Origin: Nitrosococcus wardiae
GTDB taxonomy: Bacteria > Pseudomonadota > Gammaproteobacteria > Nitrosococcales > Nitrosococcaceae
Direction: 5' to 3'
NCBI RefSeq assembly: GCF_004421105.1
Contig: NZ_CP038033.1
Location: forward strand, 639,659 to 703,658
Length of the DNA stretch: 64,000 nt
Each line of letters starts with the position of its first letter. The first letter of the stretch is position 1. The position numbers and the translations under genes are program-made. This document shows, piece by piece, positions 19,300-29,119 of the stretch. The notes beneath the pieces are model-generated. The model was given only the letters and a program-made list of their open reading frames with translations, was not told the origin of the DNA and searched no databases.

Positions 19300-20580
19300 A
19301 TGACCCATTCAGATGAATTGTTCCAGCGGGCGCAAGCCCATATCCCCGGGGGGGTGAACTCTCCTGTGCGCGCCTTTAAAGGCGTGGGCGGTAAACCCGT
19401 GTTTTTTGCCCGCGGTGAGGGCCCTTATTTATATGACGTTGACGGCAACCGTTATATTGATTACGTCAGCTCCTGGGGTCCCCTAGTGGTTGGCCATACC
19501 CATCCTGAAGTGGTCGCGGCAGTCCAAGAGGCAGCAGCCCAGGGGCTTGGCTTTGGCGCCCCTACCGCCATTGAGATCGAAATGGCGGAGACCGTGTGCC
19601 GCCTCGTCCCCAGCATGGATCTAGTCCGCATGGTCAGCTCGGGCACCGAAGCCACAATGAGCGCCATTCGGCTAGCCCGAGGATTTACAGGACGAGACAA
19701 AATTTTAAAGTTTGAGGGTTGCTACCACGGCCATGCCGATTCTCTATTAGTAAAGGCAGGTTCCGGTGCGTTAACCCTGGGTGTCCCCACCTCACCCGGT
19801 ATTCCCCTGGCTTTAGCCGAGCACACCCTGACCGTCAGCTACAATAATTTGGATGCGGTCCAGGAAGCTTTTGCCCATTTCGGTGGACAAATCGCTGCCG
19901 TGATTGTCGAACCTGTCGCTGGGAATATGAACTGCATCCCTCCTGCCCCCGGCTTTTTAGAAGGTCTGCGAAGCATCTGCAATGAGTACGGCAGCGTCCT
20001 CATTTTTGATGAGGTCATGACCGGTTTCCGGGTAGCCCTAGGCGGCGCCCAGGAATTTTATAACGTTACTCCGGATTTAACCACTCTGGGGAAAGTGATT
20101 GGTGGTGGTCTGCCGGTAGGGGCATTTGGTGGCCGCCGAGAAATTATGGAGATGATTTCGCCCTTAGGTCCTGTCTATCAAGCGGGTACGCTCTCCGGTA
20201 ATCCAGTGGCGATGACTGCCGGGTTAACTACCCTCAAGCTGATCCAGACCCCTGAATTTTATCAGCGCTTATCTCAGCAAACTCAAAAGCTAGTTAAGGG
20301 CCTTCTTGAGCGGGCTCACGACGCAGGTGTTCCCATGGCGGCAAACCAGGTAGGAGGCATGTTTGGCCTCTTCTTCACCGAGGAAGAAGAAGTCACCAAT
20401 TATTACCAAGCCACAAACTGCAATCTGGATCGCTTTAAACTCTTTTTCCATGGGATGCTAGGGCAAGGTATTTACCTTGCGCCATCAGCCTTTGAAGCGA
20501 GTTTTGTCTCTAGCGCCCATGGCGATGAACAGATAGAGGCCACCCTGCAGGCCGCAGAGCAGGTATTAACTGAGCTATAG
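19300..20580 (+). CDS. hemL: Glutamate-1-semialdehyde 2,1-aminomutase
   Basis: HemL makes 5-aminolevulinate from glutamate-1-semialdehyde, the C5 route to haem. The 426-residue PLP enzyme has [49 protein letters not shown] and the PLP lysine in [19 protein letters not shown] chose the ATG at 19300, preceded by AGAGGT. The frame is open to 19267, but the extra 11 residues do not fit the family. Confidence 0.96.
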   Translation: MTHSDELFQRAQAHIPGGVNSPVRAFKGVGGKPVFFARGEGPYLYDVDGNRYIDYVSSWGPLVVGHTHPEVVAAVQEAAAQGLGFGAPTAIEIEMAETVCRLVPSMDLVRMVSSGTEATMSAIRLARGFTGRDKILKFEGCYHGHADSLLVKAGSGALTLGVPTSPGIPLALAEHTLTVSYNNLDAVQEAFAHFGGQIAAVIVEPVAGNMNCIPPAPGFLEGLRSICNEYGSVLIFDEVMTGFRVALGGAQEFYNVTPDLTTLGKVIGGGLPVGAFGGRREIMEMISPLGPVYQAGTLSGNPVAMTAGLTTLKLIQTPEFYQRLSQQTQKLVKGLLERAHDAGVPMAANQVGGMFGLFFTEEEEVTNYYQATNCNLDRFKLFFHGMLGQGIYLAPSAFEASFVSSAHGDEQIEATLQAAEQVLTEL

Positions 20581-20597
20581 CGGTTCCCATTTAGATG

Positions 20598-20657
20598 GAA
20601 CTCCGTGGGGCTTGGAGTTAGCGTGTCTGGTCACGCTAACTCCAAGCGCTTTAGTTC
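20598..20657 (+). terminator. Strong hairpin after hemL
   Basis: A perfect 16-bp stem (20610-20625 with 20632-20647, 6-nt loop) is extended by an outer GAACT/AGTTC pair. It begins 18 bases after the hemL stop and very likely ends the hemL transcript. No T run follows, so it may act by RNA protection or be a repeat element rather than a classic intrinsic terminator. Related sequence occurs near 47.29 kb. Confidence 0.6.
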
Positions 20658-20771
20658 TCATTTAAACGAGGAATGCTAAGCAGGTAAACCCATGAAGTGG
20701 CGACGAGCGCACGCCTAAACCCTTATTCGCCACTTTTAAAATCAAAACAAGGATTGACTCAATTTTTAAGT

Positions 20772-21304
20772 ATGAAAATTCGCGCCGCTGCCGCCCAGTA
20801 TGATATTGGTTATCTTCAGAACTGGAGAGAATATGAAGCCAAAATCATCCTCTGGGTGGAACGGGCAGTTGCCCAAGGAGCGCAACTGCTGATCTTTCCT
20901 GAATATTTTTCCCTGGAGCTCACTACTCTGTTTGGCAGTGAAAAAGAAGGAAATCTGTCGCGACAGTTGGCAGCACTACAGGAATCTCTGCCTAATTTTC
21001 TGGCCCTATTCCGGCAATTAGCAAAAGCCCATCAAATCTATATTCTCGCAGGAACTTTCCCCGTCCGAGTCGCGGAAGGCTTTCGCAATCGTGCCCACCT
21101 CCTAGGTCCTACGGTATCCTTACCATAGGAAAAATCAACGAACCCCAGTGGGTATTTGCCGAGCTAGACCTTGAGGCCATAGACAAAGTACGGCAAACAG
21201 GTGAGGTACTTAATTATCAAGATTGGCCGGAACAAAAACGCCTAGAGAGCGCTAAGTTAGAGCAAGTCAAAATTATCGGAAGCCCTCACCCTTCTTTCCC
21301 TTAA
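20772..21304 (+). pseudogene. Carbon-nitrogen hydrolase (nitrilase family) with internal deletion
   Basis: The N-terminal half reads as a nitrilase-family protein (MKIRAAAAQYDIGYLQNW, LLIFPEYFSLEL with the catalytic Glu, ILAGTFPV, GFRNRAHLLGP). It then runs out of frame and stops at 21128. In another frame, from about 21112, the family's C-terminus follows (GKINEPQWVFAELDLEAID, VLNYQDWPEQ) to the stop at 21304. Roughly 130 codons holding the catalytic Lys and Cys are missing, so no active enzyme can be made. The frame extends upstream to 20697, but the ATG at 20772 fits the family start. Confidence 0.85.
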
Positions 21305-21351
21305 GCTAACCGTAAATCCCCTAGCGGGGCGCAATTTGTTAAAATCGCCCC

Positions 21352-23505
21352 ATGGATATTTCCTCTTTGCTCAATCCGCTTAATAAGGCCCAGCGTGAGG
21401 CGGTCGCCGCCCCCGCAGGGCATCATTTAGTGCTTGCCGGTGCGGGTAGCGGCAAAACCCGGGTATTGGTACATCGAATTGCTTGGCTGATCCGAAGCCA
21501 AGGGATCTCTCCTTTCAGCCTCTTGGCAGTAACTTTTACCAATAAGGCTGCCGGAGAAATGCGAGGGCGAATCGAAGAGTTGCTAGGAATGCCGGCGGGG
21601 GGTATGTGGATGGGCACCTTTCATGGACTGGCCCATCGCCTGTTACGAACCCATTGGCAAGAGGCCCAACTCCCCCAGGACTTTCAGATCCTGGATTCGG
21701 AGGATCAATATCGTCTAATCCGTCGGATTTTGCAAAATCTCAACCTAGATGAAACCCGATGGCCGCCACGCCAAGCCCAATGGTTTATCAACGGTCGTAA
21801 GGATGAGGGGCTGCGCCCCCAACATCTTGAGGATGATGGCAATCCCTATCTCCGGCAGCACATCCGCATCTACCACAGCTACCAAAGCCATTGCGAGCGT
21901 AGCGGCCTGGTGGACTTCGCTGAACTTTTGCTGCGGGCTCATGAACTGTGGCGAGACCATGCCGAACTCCTCGAGCATTACCAAAACCGTTTTACTCATA
22001 TTTTGGTGGATGAATTCCAGGATACCAATGCTATTCAATATGCTTGGCTGCGATTGCTGGCCGGGAGCCAGGGAGAGCTCTTTATTGTCGGGGATGACGA
22101 TCAATCTATCTATGGCTGGCGGGGAGCGCGGATTGAAAATATTCAACAACTGACTCGGGATTTTCCTACCGTACGTACCGTGCGCTTGGAACAAAACTAC
22201 CGCTCAACGGGCACCATCCTCGCCGCGGCTAACACGGTCATTGCCCACAATTCACAGCGGCTGGGGAAAAACCTCTGGACCGACGGCGAAGAAGGCGAAC
22301 CTATTCAAATCTATCGGGCCTTTAATGAACGGGACGAGGCCCATTTTGTAGTCGAACGTATCCAAGCTTGGCAAATCCAAGGGGAAAGGCGCGCTGATAT
22401 CGCCGTACTCTACCGCTCTAATGCCCAATCCCGGATATTGGAAGCGGCCCTGGTGGAGGCCGGCATCCCCTATCGGGTCCAGGGGGGACTGCGGTTCTTC
22501 GAGCGGGCGGAAATTAAAGATGCCCTGGCTTATTTGCGCCTAGTGGCCCATCAAAACGATGACTCTGCCTTCGAGCGGGTGGTGAATACCCCCCCTCGCG
22601 GCATTGGCGAACGAACTCTTTCCCAAGTCAGAGAACAAGCCCGCCAGGCCGGCCTCTCCCTATGGCAAGCGGCAACCCAATTAATCAACACGCGGAACCT
22701 CTCCCCTCGAAGCGCCAACGCCCTCCAAAAATTTCACCGACTTATCGAAGGCATGGCGACAGCCATCAAGGCCCTTGCCCTCCCGGAGAAAATTGAACTT
22801 GTACTTGATCAAAGCGGTTTGTTTGACCACTACCGCAAAGACCGTAGCGAAAAAGGCCAATCGCGCTTAGAGAACCTGAAAGAGCTGATTAATGCCGCCT
22901 CCCAATTTAAATCCGAAGATCCTAGCCTCGAAACACTATCGGAATTTTTAGCCCATGCGGCACTGGAGGCAGGGGATACCCAGGCCGAGAACCGGGAAGA
23001 TTGCGTGCAATTGATGACTTTGCATGCGGCGAAGGGCTTGGAATTCCCCCTGGTATTTATAGTCGGCATGGAAGAAGGCCTATTTCCAAGCCCCCAATCC
23101 CTTAATGAGCCCAGGCGGCTGGAAGAGGAGCGTCGACTTTGTTATGTGGGAATGACCCGGGCTCGCTATCATCTCTATCTCATTCATGCAGAGCATCGCT
23201 GGCTTTATGGTTCGGAGAGCTACCCCAAACCTTCCCGTTTTCTTCATGAAATCCCCGCCGAATTCACCTATGAGTTACGGCCGCAAACCCATATTGTCCG
23301 TCCCGGTTATGCTCCCCACCTCCAAGAAGCCATGGCCTCTGATGGAAGCCTGCAACAGGGTCAACGGGTCAGGCACCCTAAGTTTGGGGAGGGGGTGATA
23401 CTCGCCTTGGAAGGAAAAGGCGAGCATAGGCGGGTGCAAGTCAATTTCAACCAAGGGGGGACTAAATGGCTAGCAGTGACCTATGCCAACCTGCAAATTG
23501 TTTGA
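21352..23505 (+). CDS. uvrD: DNA helicase II
   Basis: UvrD is a 3'-5' superfamily 1 helicase acting in nucleotide excision and mismatch repair. The 717-residue protein has NKAQREAV (Q motif), Walker A GAGSGKT (about 30-36), LLAVTFTNKAA (Ia), DEFQDTN (II), GDDDQSIYGWRGA (III), LEQNYRST (IV), LMTLHAAKGLEFP (V) and VGMTRA (VI). The C-terminal Tudor-like segment HPKFGEGVILALEG is also family-typical. Confidence 0.96.
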   Translation: MDISSLLNPLNKAQREAVAAPAGHHLVLAGAGSGKTRVLVHRIAWLIRSQGISPFSLLAVTFTNKAAGEMRGRIEELLGMPAGGMWMGTFHGLAHRLLRTHWQEAQLPQDFQILDSEDQYRLIRRILQNLNLDETRWPPRQAQWFINGRKDEGLRPQHLEDDGNPYLRQHIRIYHSYQSHCERSGLVDFAELLLRAHELWRDHAELLEHYQNRFTHILVDEFQDTNAIQYAWLRLLAGSQGELFIVGDDDQSIYGWRGARIENIQQLTRDFPTVRTVRLEQNYRSTGTILAAANTVIAHNSQRLGKNLWTDGEEGEPIQIYRAFNERDEAHFVVERIQAWQIQGERRADIAVLYRSNAQSRILEAALVEAGIPYRVQGGLRFFERAEIKDALAYLRLVAHQNDDSAFERVVNTPPRGIGERTLSQVREQARQAGLSLWQAATQLINTRNLSPRSANALQKFHRLIEGMATAIKALALPEKIELVLDQSGLFDHYRKDRSEKGQSRLENLKELINAASQFKSEDPSLETLSEFLAHAALEAGDTQAENREDCVQLMTLHAAKGLEFPLVFIVGMEEGLFPSPQSLNEPRRLEEERRLCYVGMTRARYHLYLIHAEHRWLYGSESYPKPSRFLHEIPAEFTYELRPQTHIVRPGYAPHLQEAMASDGSLQQGQRVRHPKFGEGVILALEGKGEHRRVQVNFNQGGTKWLAVTYANLQIV

Positions 23506-23584
23506 TATTCCATAAAAATAACTTATCTCTCTCCCGCTCCTTAGCTTAGGGTCAATTGAGAGTTCAAAACTTAAGGAAACACTT

Positions 23585-24691
23585 ATGGTTCGAATGATGA
23601 AACTGATTTCAACATTCCTTTTTTTCCTGGTGCTGCTCAACCTTAGCGCCTGCCGCTCTGAACCCCCAAGCACAACCATCGAAGACTCCTCCAACCAAAT
23701 TATTCACTGGCGGATGGTCACCACTTGGCCCCCCGGTTTTCCGGTCCTCCAAGAGGGAGCGGAACGTTTCGCCAAAAATATCGAAACCATGAGTGGGGGA
23801 CAGCTCAGGATCAAAGTTTTTGCGGGAGGAGAACTGATCCCCCCCTTAGAAACCTTTGAAGCGGTCTCCCAAGGGGCAGTGCATATGGGCCATGGTTCGG
23901 CCTATTACTGGGCGGGAAGAATTCCTGCCGCGCAATTTTTCTCCACTGTCCCTTTTGGCATGACTGCCAAAGGAATGAACACTTGGCTCTACGATGGTGG
24001 CGGACTGAAAATGTGGCGAGAAATTTATGCTCCTTTCAATGTGGTCCCCTTTCCGCTGGGAAATACCGGAGTCCAAATGGGCGGATGGTTTAATAAGAAG
24101 ATTGAATCAGCTGAGGATCTCAAAGGGCTTAAAATGCGCATCCCTGGCCTTGGCGGCAAGGTTTTCGCTAAAACCGGCGGTAATCCAGTGCTTTTAGCAG
24201 GAGCTGAAGTCTATACCGCTTTAGAGCGTAATACTATCGATGCTACCGAATGGATTGCCCCCTTCCATGATCAACGCCTGGGCCTGAACCGGGCGGCCCA
24301 GTACTACTATTATCCTGGCTGGCATGAGCCAGGCACAGTGCTGGAACTTATCGTCAATAAAGAGGCCTGGGAATCCCTTCCTAAAGACCTCCAAGCCATC
24401 ATCTCTGTGGCTGCCCAAGCCGAGAACTTACGAATGAGTTCAGAAATGGAAGCTAGAAACGCACAAGCGCTGAGCGAACTCCAATACCAAAATCACACTG
24501 AGCTTGTAGCTTTTCCAGAGGACGTACTTACCAAACTGTATCGGCTTACCCAACAAACCCTTAGGGAACAGGCTATTCAAGATCCCCAGTTTAAGCAAGT
24601 CTATGAAGCCTATACCGCTTTCCGGCAAAAGTTTGAGGCTTGGGAGGCTATTTCAGAACAAGCCTACCAACAGGCTTTAAAAAAGCAATAA
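23585..24691 (+). CDS. TRAP-type transporter substrate-binding lipoprotein (DctP family)
   Basis: This 368-residue extracytoplasmic solute receptor has a lipobox LSAC (Cys at about 20), so it is probably lipid-anchored, unlike most free DctP proteins. Family features include TTWPPGFPVLQEGAERFA, GALHMGHG-like AVHMGHGSAYYW, LKGLKMRIPGLGGKVF with the substrate Arg, and NTIDATEW. It most resembles the 2-oxoacid/monocarboxylate-binding branch (TakP-like). No DctQ or DctM membrane subunits are adjacent, so it must pair with a transporter elsewhere or have another role. Confidence 0.87.
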   Translation: MVRMMKLISTFLFFLVLLNLSACRSEPPSTTIEDSSNQIIHWRMVTTWPPGFPVLQEGAERFAKNIETMSGGQLRIKVFAGGELIPPLETFEAVSQGAVHMGHGSAYYWAGRIPAAQFFSTVPFGMTAKGMNTWLYDGGGLKMWREIYAPFNVVPFPLGNTGVQMGGWFNKKIESAEDLKGLKMRIPGLGGKVFAKTGGNPVLLAGAEVYTALERNTIDATEWIAPFHDQRLGLNRAAQYYYYPGWHEPGTVLELIVNKEAWESLPKDLQAIISVAAQAENLRMSSEMEARNAQALSELQYQNHTELVAFPEDVLTKLYRLTQQTLREQAIQDPQFKQVYEAYTAFRQKFEAWEAISEQAYQQALKKQ

Positions 24692-24711
24692 ATATCTATT
24701 TTCTAAGGTAG

Positions 24712-25749
24712 TTAGCGCATCTGACGCAAATAGCGAGACGCCACCCAACCGGTTATGCCGCTGCCTTCTACTTGCCACCAGCCCCCCTGCTGCGCCGGCC
24801 CGTGGTAACCAGCACCACTCCCGGTTTTACCTGCGTGATTATAGCTGTATTAGTGCCTGCGCCGGCTCGAACATTTAGGGCAGTCACAACGGTATAGGAA
24901 GTACCCGCCTTCCAGGCGGGTACGGATTGTTGAGACTCTGTTTTAGACTGGGGTTGAACAGCTGGCAAATTAGGCTGCGCAGCCCGGACTTGAACCACTA
25001 GTTTATTAAAAGCATCCAACAGTGCTGCGGCAATTAACTTGCCTTCGGCTGTATTACCATACCCCCCAACTCCAGCGAGACCGGCAATGCCACCACCGAA
25101 ACCGCCCAAACCACCGGCACCGCCAAAATCGCGGACCTTGGCTGAGCCTTCAGCCCCCCCCATCTGAACCCCGCTGGGCATCGGTAAGGAACAGGGCCGT
25201 CTGCGCTTCTTGAATACGAATACTACCTGCAATAGCTCCGGCAATAGCACCGCCTGCACCTAACAACCCCCCCAAAGCACCAAGGGCGTTATACCCTCCT
25301 GCATTGGGATTGCTAAAAATAACATTGGGAGTAATAAGATACTGGACCGTGACCATACGCCCCCGGGCGGTTGTGCTCCCCTGTTGCAACATCCCCGAAG
25401 CTCTAAGCTGATCCTCTGTTTGAATACTGCCTAATGCCGCCCCCCCATCAACGACCTGAAAACAATTGGACTGAGCCATCATAAGGCGAAGCAGTGGCGT
25501 AGGTGATTGCAGCCCCACGCTACTTAGCAGGCTCAGGGCATGGGCCTCAGGTTCTACCAGCGCGGCTGTCCCCAATGGTTTATCACAGCGAGGCAGGGAG
25601 GCGGCCGCCGCCCCCTGAGCCCCGGCGTCACCACCACTGCCCGTGGCCATGGAGCTGCCCCCGCCAAGTTGGGTTTGGCTCGCGCAAGCCACCAGCGACA
25701 TTATCGCGCTAGCAGCCAGGATCCGGTATCCCCCTTTTAATATGCTCAG
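24712..25749 (-). pseudogene. CsgG-like lipoprotein with C-terminal SH3 domain, two frameshifts
   Basis: The parts read across three frames. The N-terminus is a lipoprotein signal with LVAC. A CsgG/HfaB-like region follows (LMMAQSNCFQVVDGG, VQYLITPNVIFSNPN), breaking near 25165-25180. A Gly-rich continuation (SGVQMGGAEGSAKVRDFG) leads to a bacterial SH3 domain (TALNVRAGAGTNT), with a second break near 24785-24800 before its end (GGWWQVEGSGITGWVASRYL). CsgG-type proteins form or aid outer-membrane secretion pores. The only start placed behind the strong AGGAGG site is a CTG at 25749. Both breaks lie near short G/C runs, so sequencing error or slippage is possible as well as true decay. Confidence 0.75.
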
Positions 25750-25899
25750 GAAACTCCTCCTCTAAGCGGAAATGACCCTTTTTTGTTAGTTTATTTTTTC
25801 GTTTAGGCGGCACTTTCCTTAACAGTAAGGTGCGAAAGTAATGCTAAACTGAACAGTATTCTTTATAGTTGTTGGAGTTGCAATTCTAAGCGACTTACT

Positions 25900-26820
25900 G
25901 TGAGCAGGGTAGAAGTAAAGGAAAAAAAACCACATTTGCCCTCGAGAAACGAGAGGCGAGTCTTTTGGGCCGCATTAGTCACCGGTGCTTTTACCATTGT
26001 AGAAGCCATCGGCGGAATACTTTCTGGCTCCCTGGCATTACTGGCCGATGCGGGTCATATGCTGGCGGATACCGCCGCCCTGGTGCTAGCGTGGCTTGCC
26101 TTTCGTGTTGGCCGCAAACCTGCTGATAGGCGCCGTTCCTATGGATATCAGCGACTTCAGGTGCTTGCCGCCTTGATCAATGGGGTAGCTTTGTTTTTCA
26201 TCGTTGGCTGGATCTTGATCGAGGCTATGGCCCGGCTATTGGAACCGGTCAAAGTATTTGGCGGGATTATGCTAATAGTGGCTGCCGCCGGGTTGCTTAT
26301 TAATCTTCTAGCTTTTGCCATTCTCCATGGTGGCGACCACCATAATCTTAATGTCCGAGGGGCTTTGTTACACGTTTGGGGGGATTTACTCGGTTCGATA
26401 GCTGCGCTAACAGCGGCTGGCGTTATTCTAGGAACCGGTTGGACCCCTATTGATCCCCTTTTGTCCTTATTTGTTGCTCTTCTCATTCTCCGCAGTGCTT
26501 GTATGCTGATGAGGAAGTCAGCCCATATCCTGCTAGAAGGGACTCCCGAATGGTTAGATGTGGAGGAATTGCGTGGGAGGCTGATAGAAGCTATCCCAGA
26601 GGTCGAGGATATCCATCATGTCCACGTTTGGCTGCTCACCTCAGAAAACCCGCTCCTAACGCTGCATGCCAGTGTTTACCAAGGGGCTAATTACGATCAT
26701 ACCTTGGTCGCCATCAAGGAATGTCTTCGGAAACAATATGGGATTGATCACTCCACTGTCCAAATTGAAACCCATAGCTGCGCGGACAAAGCCCTTAGCA
26801 CTAGGCGGAAAACCGGCTAA
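25900..26820 (+). CDS. Cation diffusion facilitator (zinc/cobalt efflux)
   Basis: This 306-residue CDF protein exports divalent metals, probably Zn(II), from the cytoplasm in exchange for protons. Six membrane helices carry the metal site residues in ALLADAGHMLADTAAL and LLHVWGDLLGSIAAL (His/Asp pairs). A soluble C-terminal domain has IHHVHVWLLTSENPLLTLHASV. It resembles CzcD/ZitB. A histidine-poor N-terminus precedes the first helix. The start is a GTG without a strong ribosome site. No Met precedes the first metal motif, so this start is the most likely. Confidence 0.92.
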   Translation: MSRVEVKEKKPHLPSRNERRVFWAALVTGAFTIVEAIGGILSGSLALLADAGHMLADTAALVLAWLAFRVGRKPADRRRSYGYQRLQVLAALINGVALFFIVGWILIEAMARLLEPVKVFGGIMLIVAAAGLLINLLAFAILHGGDHHNLNVRGALLHVWGDLLGSIAALTAAGVILGTGWTPIDPLLSLFVALLILRSACMLMRKSAHILLEGTPEWLDVEELRGRLIEAIPEVEDIHHVHVWLLTSENPLLTLHASVYQGANYDHTLVAIKECLRKQYGIDHSTVQIETHSCADKALSTRRKTG

Positions 26821-26963
26821 ATGGCCCCCAAGCATTTCTGCAATCCTGGCGATGGTCTACACTTTATCATAGACAATTTAGGAATATACGATAACCAAAT
26901 TTGCTAAAGCCATTAGCAATGGCGGCGGCGACCACCCTCAATAAGCTTTAGGAGGGAAACCCT

Positions 26964-27278
26964 ATGCCTACATTTATTATGCTAACGCGGGTCGAATCCA
27001 ATGGAGCCCAGTCACCAAAATCCCTTGAAGAATTGGAGCATAAAGTGGTGGAGCAGATTCAGGCTCAATGCCCTCAAGTGAAATGGCTACAAAATTATGC
27101 GGTTCTAGGCCCTTATGATTATTTAGATGTCTTTGATGCTCCCGATAATGAAGTTGCTGCAAAGGTATCTACCCTTATTCGTACTTATGGTCATGCTCAC
27201 GCCGAAGTATGGCCAGCCACTGAATGGGCTAGATATAAAGAAATGATACACGGCATGGCTGATGCGAAAACTACCTAG
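26964..27278 (+). CDS. GYD-domain protein
   Basis: The small cytoplasmic protein of 104 residues begins MPTFIMLTRV and carries LGPYDYLDVFDAPD, the variant of the GYD motif that names the family, followed by the conserved VSTLIRTYGHAHAEVWPA. It belongs to the dimeric alpha/beta-barrel-like group. No function is established. A GGAGGG ribosome site lies just upstream. It stands alone between the CDF gene and the phosphatase gene. Confidence 0.88.
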   Translation: MPTFIMLTRVESNGAQSPKSLEELEHKVVEQIQAQCPQVKWLQNYAVLGPYDYLDVFDAPDNEVAAKVSTLIRTYGHAHAEVWPATEWARYKEMIHGMADAKTT

Positions 27279-27429
27279 TAATAGGGAGCATTTCTTGACG
27301 ACTCAGGAGTTTTTACTTAAAAAACAACTAGTTCCGTAAGCACCGATATGATTAAACTTTGCTCTATTCTTGGCCTTATGCCCTGGTCACTGATAAGCTA
27401 ACCACAAAATATTCTGAAGTATCCCTATA

Positions 27430-28116
27430 ATGAGGATCAAGCGCTTCTGCAAAAACCTGGTGGGCAAAGACTATGTGGTGAGTGATATACACGGGACCTA
27501 TAGCCTACTGACACGGGAGCTGGAACGCCTCAATTTTAACCCCGACCAAGATCGGCTGTTTTCCGCCGGCGATCTGGTAGATCGGGGGCCTGAATCACCC
27601 GAAGCACTCAAGTGGCTTGACTACCCCTGGTTCCACTCCTGCTTAGGAAATCACGATGAGTTCGTGATTAACGCCCAGAGCCCCGGGTTTGATGTCAGGT
27701 GGTGGGTGCTAGTCAATGGAGGAGAGTGGTGGCTTACTATGGACTCGGCCATCCAAAAACGTTTTTCAGATCGCTTCCAACAACTCCCCCTTGCTCTGGA
27801 GATTGAAACTGATGGAGGCAGAGTCGGGATCGTCCATGCCGACGTCCCCCCAGAACTTAGCTGGACGCAATTTACCGCCGCCTTGGAGAAAGGCAACCGC
27901 ACCATCCAGGAGTACGCCCTTTGGAGCCGTAACCGAGCCATGGGGAGGTATACCCACCCTGTTGAGGGTATTGATCGAGTTTACTGTGGCCACACTGTCA
28001 ATGAGAACGGCGATATCAAAATTGTAGCAAATGTGTATTTCATCGATACCGGCGCGGCCTATAACCTCCCCCACTCTAAACTGACCATCCTCCCTTTAAC
28101 CCTCGAGAAAAATTGA
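27430..28116 (+). CDS. PrpA-like serine/threonine protein phosphatase
   Basis: The 228 residues contain the calcineurin-like metallophosphoesterase set: VVSDIHGTY, GDLVDRGPESPEAL, LGNHDEF, VHADVP and YCGHTV. These supply the two-metal site ligands and catalytic His. Similar proteins (PrpA/PrpB, lambda phosphatase) remove phosphate from proteins in stress signalling. Length and motif spacing fit. It ends in the short gap before the convergent sulfurtransferase gene. Confidence 0.9.
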   Translation: MRIKRFCKNLVGKDYVVSDIHGTYSLLTRELERLNFNPDQDRLFSAGDLVDRGPESPEALKWLDYPWFHSCLGNHDEFVINAQSPGFDVRWWVLVNGGEWWLTMDSAIQKRFSDRFQQLPLALEIETDGGRVGIVHADVPPELSWTQFTAALEKGNRTIQEYALWSRNRAMGRYTHPVEGIDRVYCGHTVNENGDIKIVANVYFIDTGAAYNLPHSKLTILPLTLEKN

Positions 28117-28183
28117 ACTGCTTTTAATTTTTCGGTCAATCACAAGGAATTTACGCCAGAATTTTTGATAGGGCAAAAGTGCT

Positions 28184-29041
28184 TCACCCCTGGGTTTCAT
28201 CCCCCATCGCGATAGGCCGAGTCCCATCGGTGATCCATTCACTCCAAGACCCCGGGTATAATCGAGCTCCCTGGAACCCCGCAATTTCCATCGCTAGCAA
28301 ATTATGGCAGGCAGTGACTCCCGATCCACACATGCATACGATTTGCTCTGGCGGGACTTCATCCATCTGCCTGCGAAAAGCAAGCGCTAATTTACGCGGC
28401 GACAAAAAATTTCCCTGCTCATCCAGATTTTGCTGAAAAGGATGATTCTTGGCCCCTGGAATATGACCGGCAACCCTATCGATAGGTTCGAGTTCACCCC
28501 GAAAACGCTCTGGTGTACGCCCGTCAATGAGTAGATATCCAAGCAGAGAGGCATGTTCTACATCTTCTGTGGTGACTGTCATAGAGGGCTGAACCCGAGC
28601 TTCAAAGCGAACTGGAGTCGGCTCAGGCAATTCGGTAGTCCGTGGATAACCTTCCCTTTGCCAGCATTGCCACCCTCCATCGAGAACAGCCACGGCCTCG
28701 TGGCCTAACCAGCGCAACAGCCACCATAAACGCCCGGCAAAGGCGCCCGAAGCATCATCATAGGCTACGACCTGAGTAGTCGAGTCCACACCCCACCGGC
28801 CCAATTTTTCCGCCAGATGTTCCGGATCGGGTAAAGGGTGGCGCCCTGTGTAAGGGGTCACCGGACCCGATAGGTCCTCCTCCAAGTGGACATAGTAGGC
28901 TCCCGGGATGTGGCTCTGCTGATAGGCATGTCTACCAGCCGATGGATCCATAAGATTAAAACGACAATCAAAAATAACCCAGTTAAAATCACCTAGGGCC
29001 TTCGCCAACTCTGTTGAACTCATGATTGTACGGTAAAGCAT
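28184..29041 (-). CDS. sseA: 3-mercaptopyruvate-type sulfurtransferase
   Basis: The 285-residue protein has two rhodanese domains. The first is inactive (FDCRFNLMDPSAGRHAY, HIPGAYYVHLEEDLSG). The second carries the catalytic cysteine in CMCGSGVTACHN; the CGSGVT loop is typical of mercaptopyruvate sulfurtransferases rather than thiosulfate sulfurtransferases. It would transfer sulfane sulfur to cyanide or thiols. AGGAAA lies at proper distance before the ATG at 29041, favouring this start over the Met at residue 7. Confidence 0.9.
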   Translation of the reverse strand: MLYRTIMSSTELAKALGDFNWVIFDCRFNLMDPSAGRHAYQQSHIPGAYYVHLEEDLSGPVTPYTGRHPLPDPEHLAEKLGRWGVDSTTQVVAYDDASGAFAGRLWWLLRWLGHEAVAVLDGGWQCWQREGYPRTTELPEPTPVRFEARVQPSMTVTTEDVEHASLLGYLLIDGRTPERFRGELEPIDRVAGHIPGAKNHPFQQNLDEQGNFLSPRKLALAFRRQMDEVPPEQIVCMCGSGVTACHNLLAMEIAGFQGARLYPGSWSEWITDGTRPIAMGDETQG

Positions 29042-29119
29042 CTGATTTCCTGCTACTATCCGTTCGTTAAACTCAAGGATAGCATTTACGGCTATTCACT
29101 GGGAAAATGAAAAGAAACG

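Noticed and set aside
26980-27010. Possible tRNA T-loop-like GGGTCGAATCC
   Set aside because: It lies inside the well-supported GYD gene and no cloverleaf can be drawn around it. I saw no tRNA elsewhere in the window.
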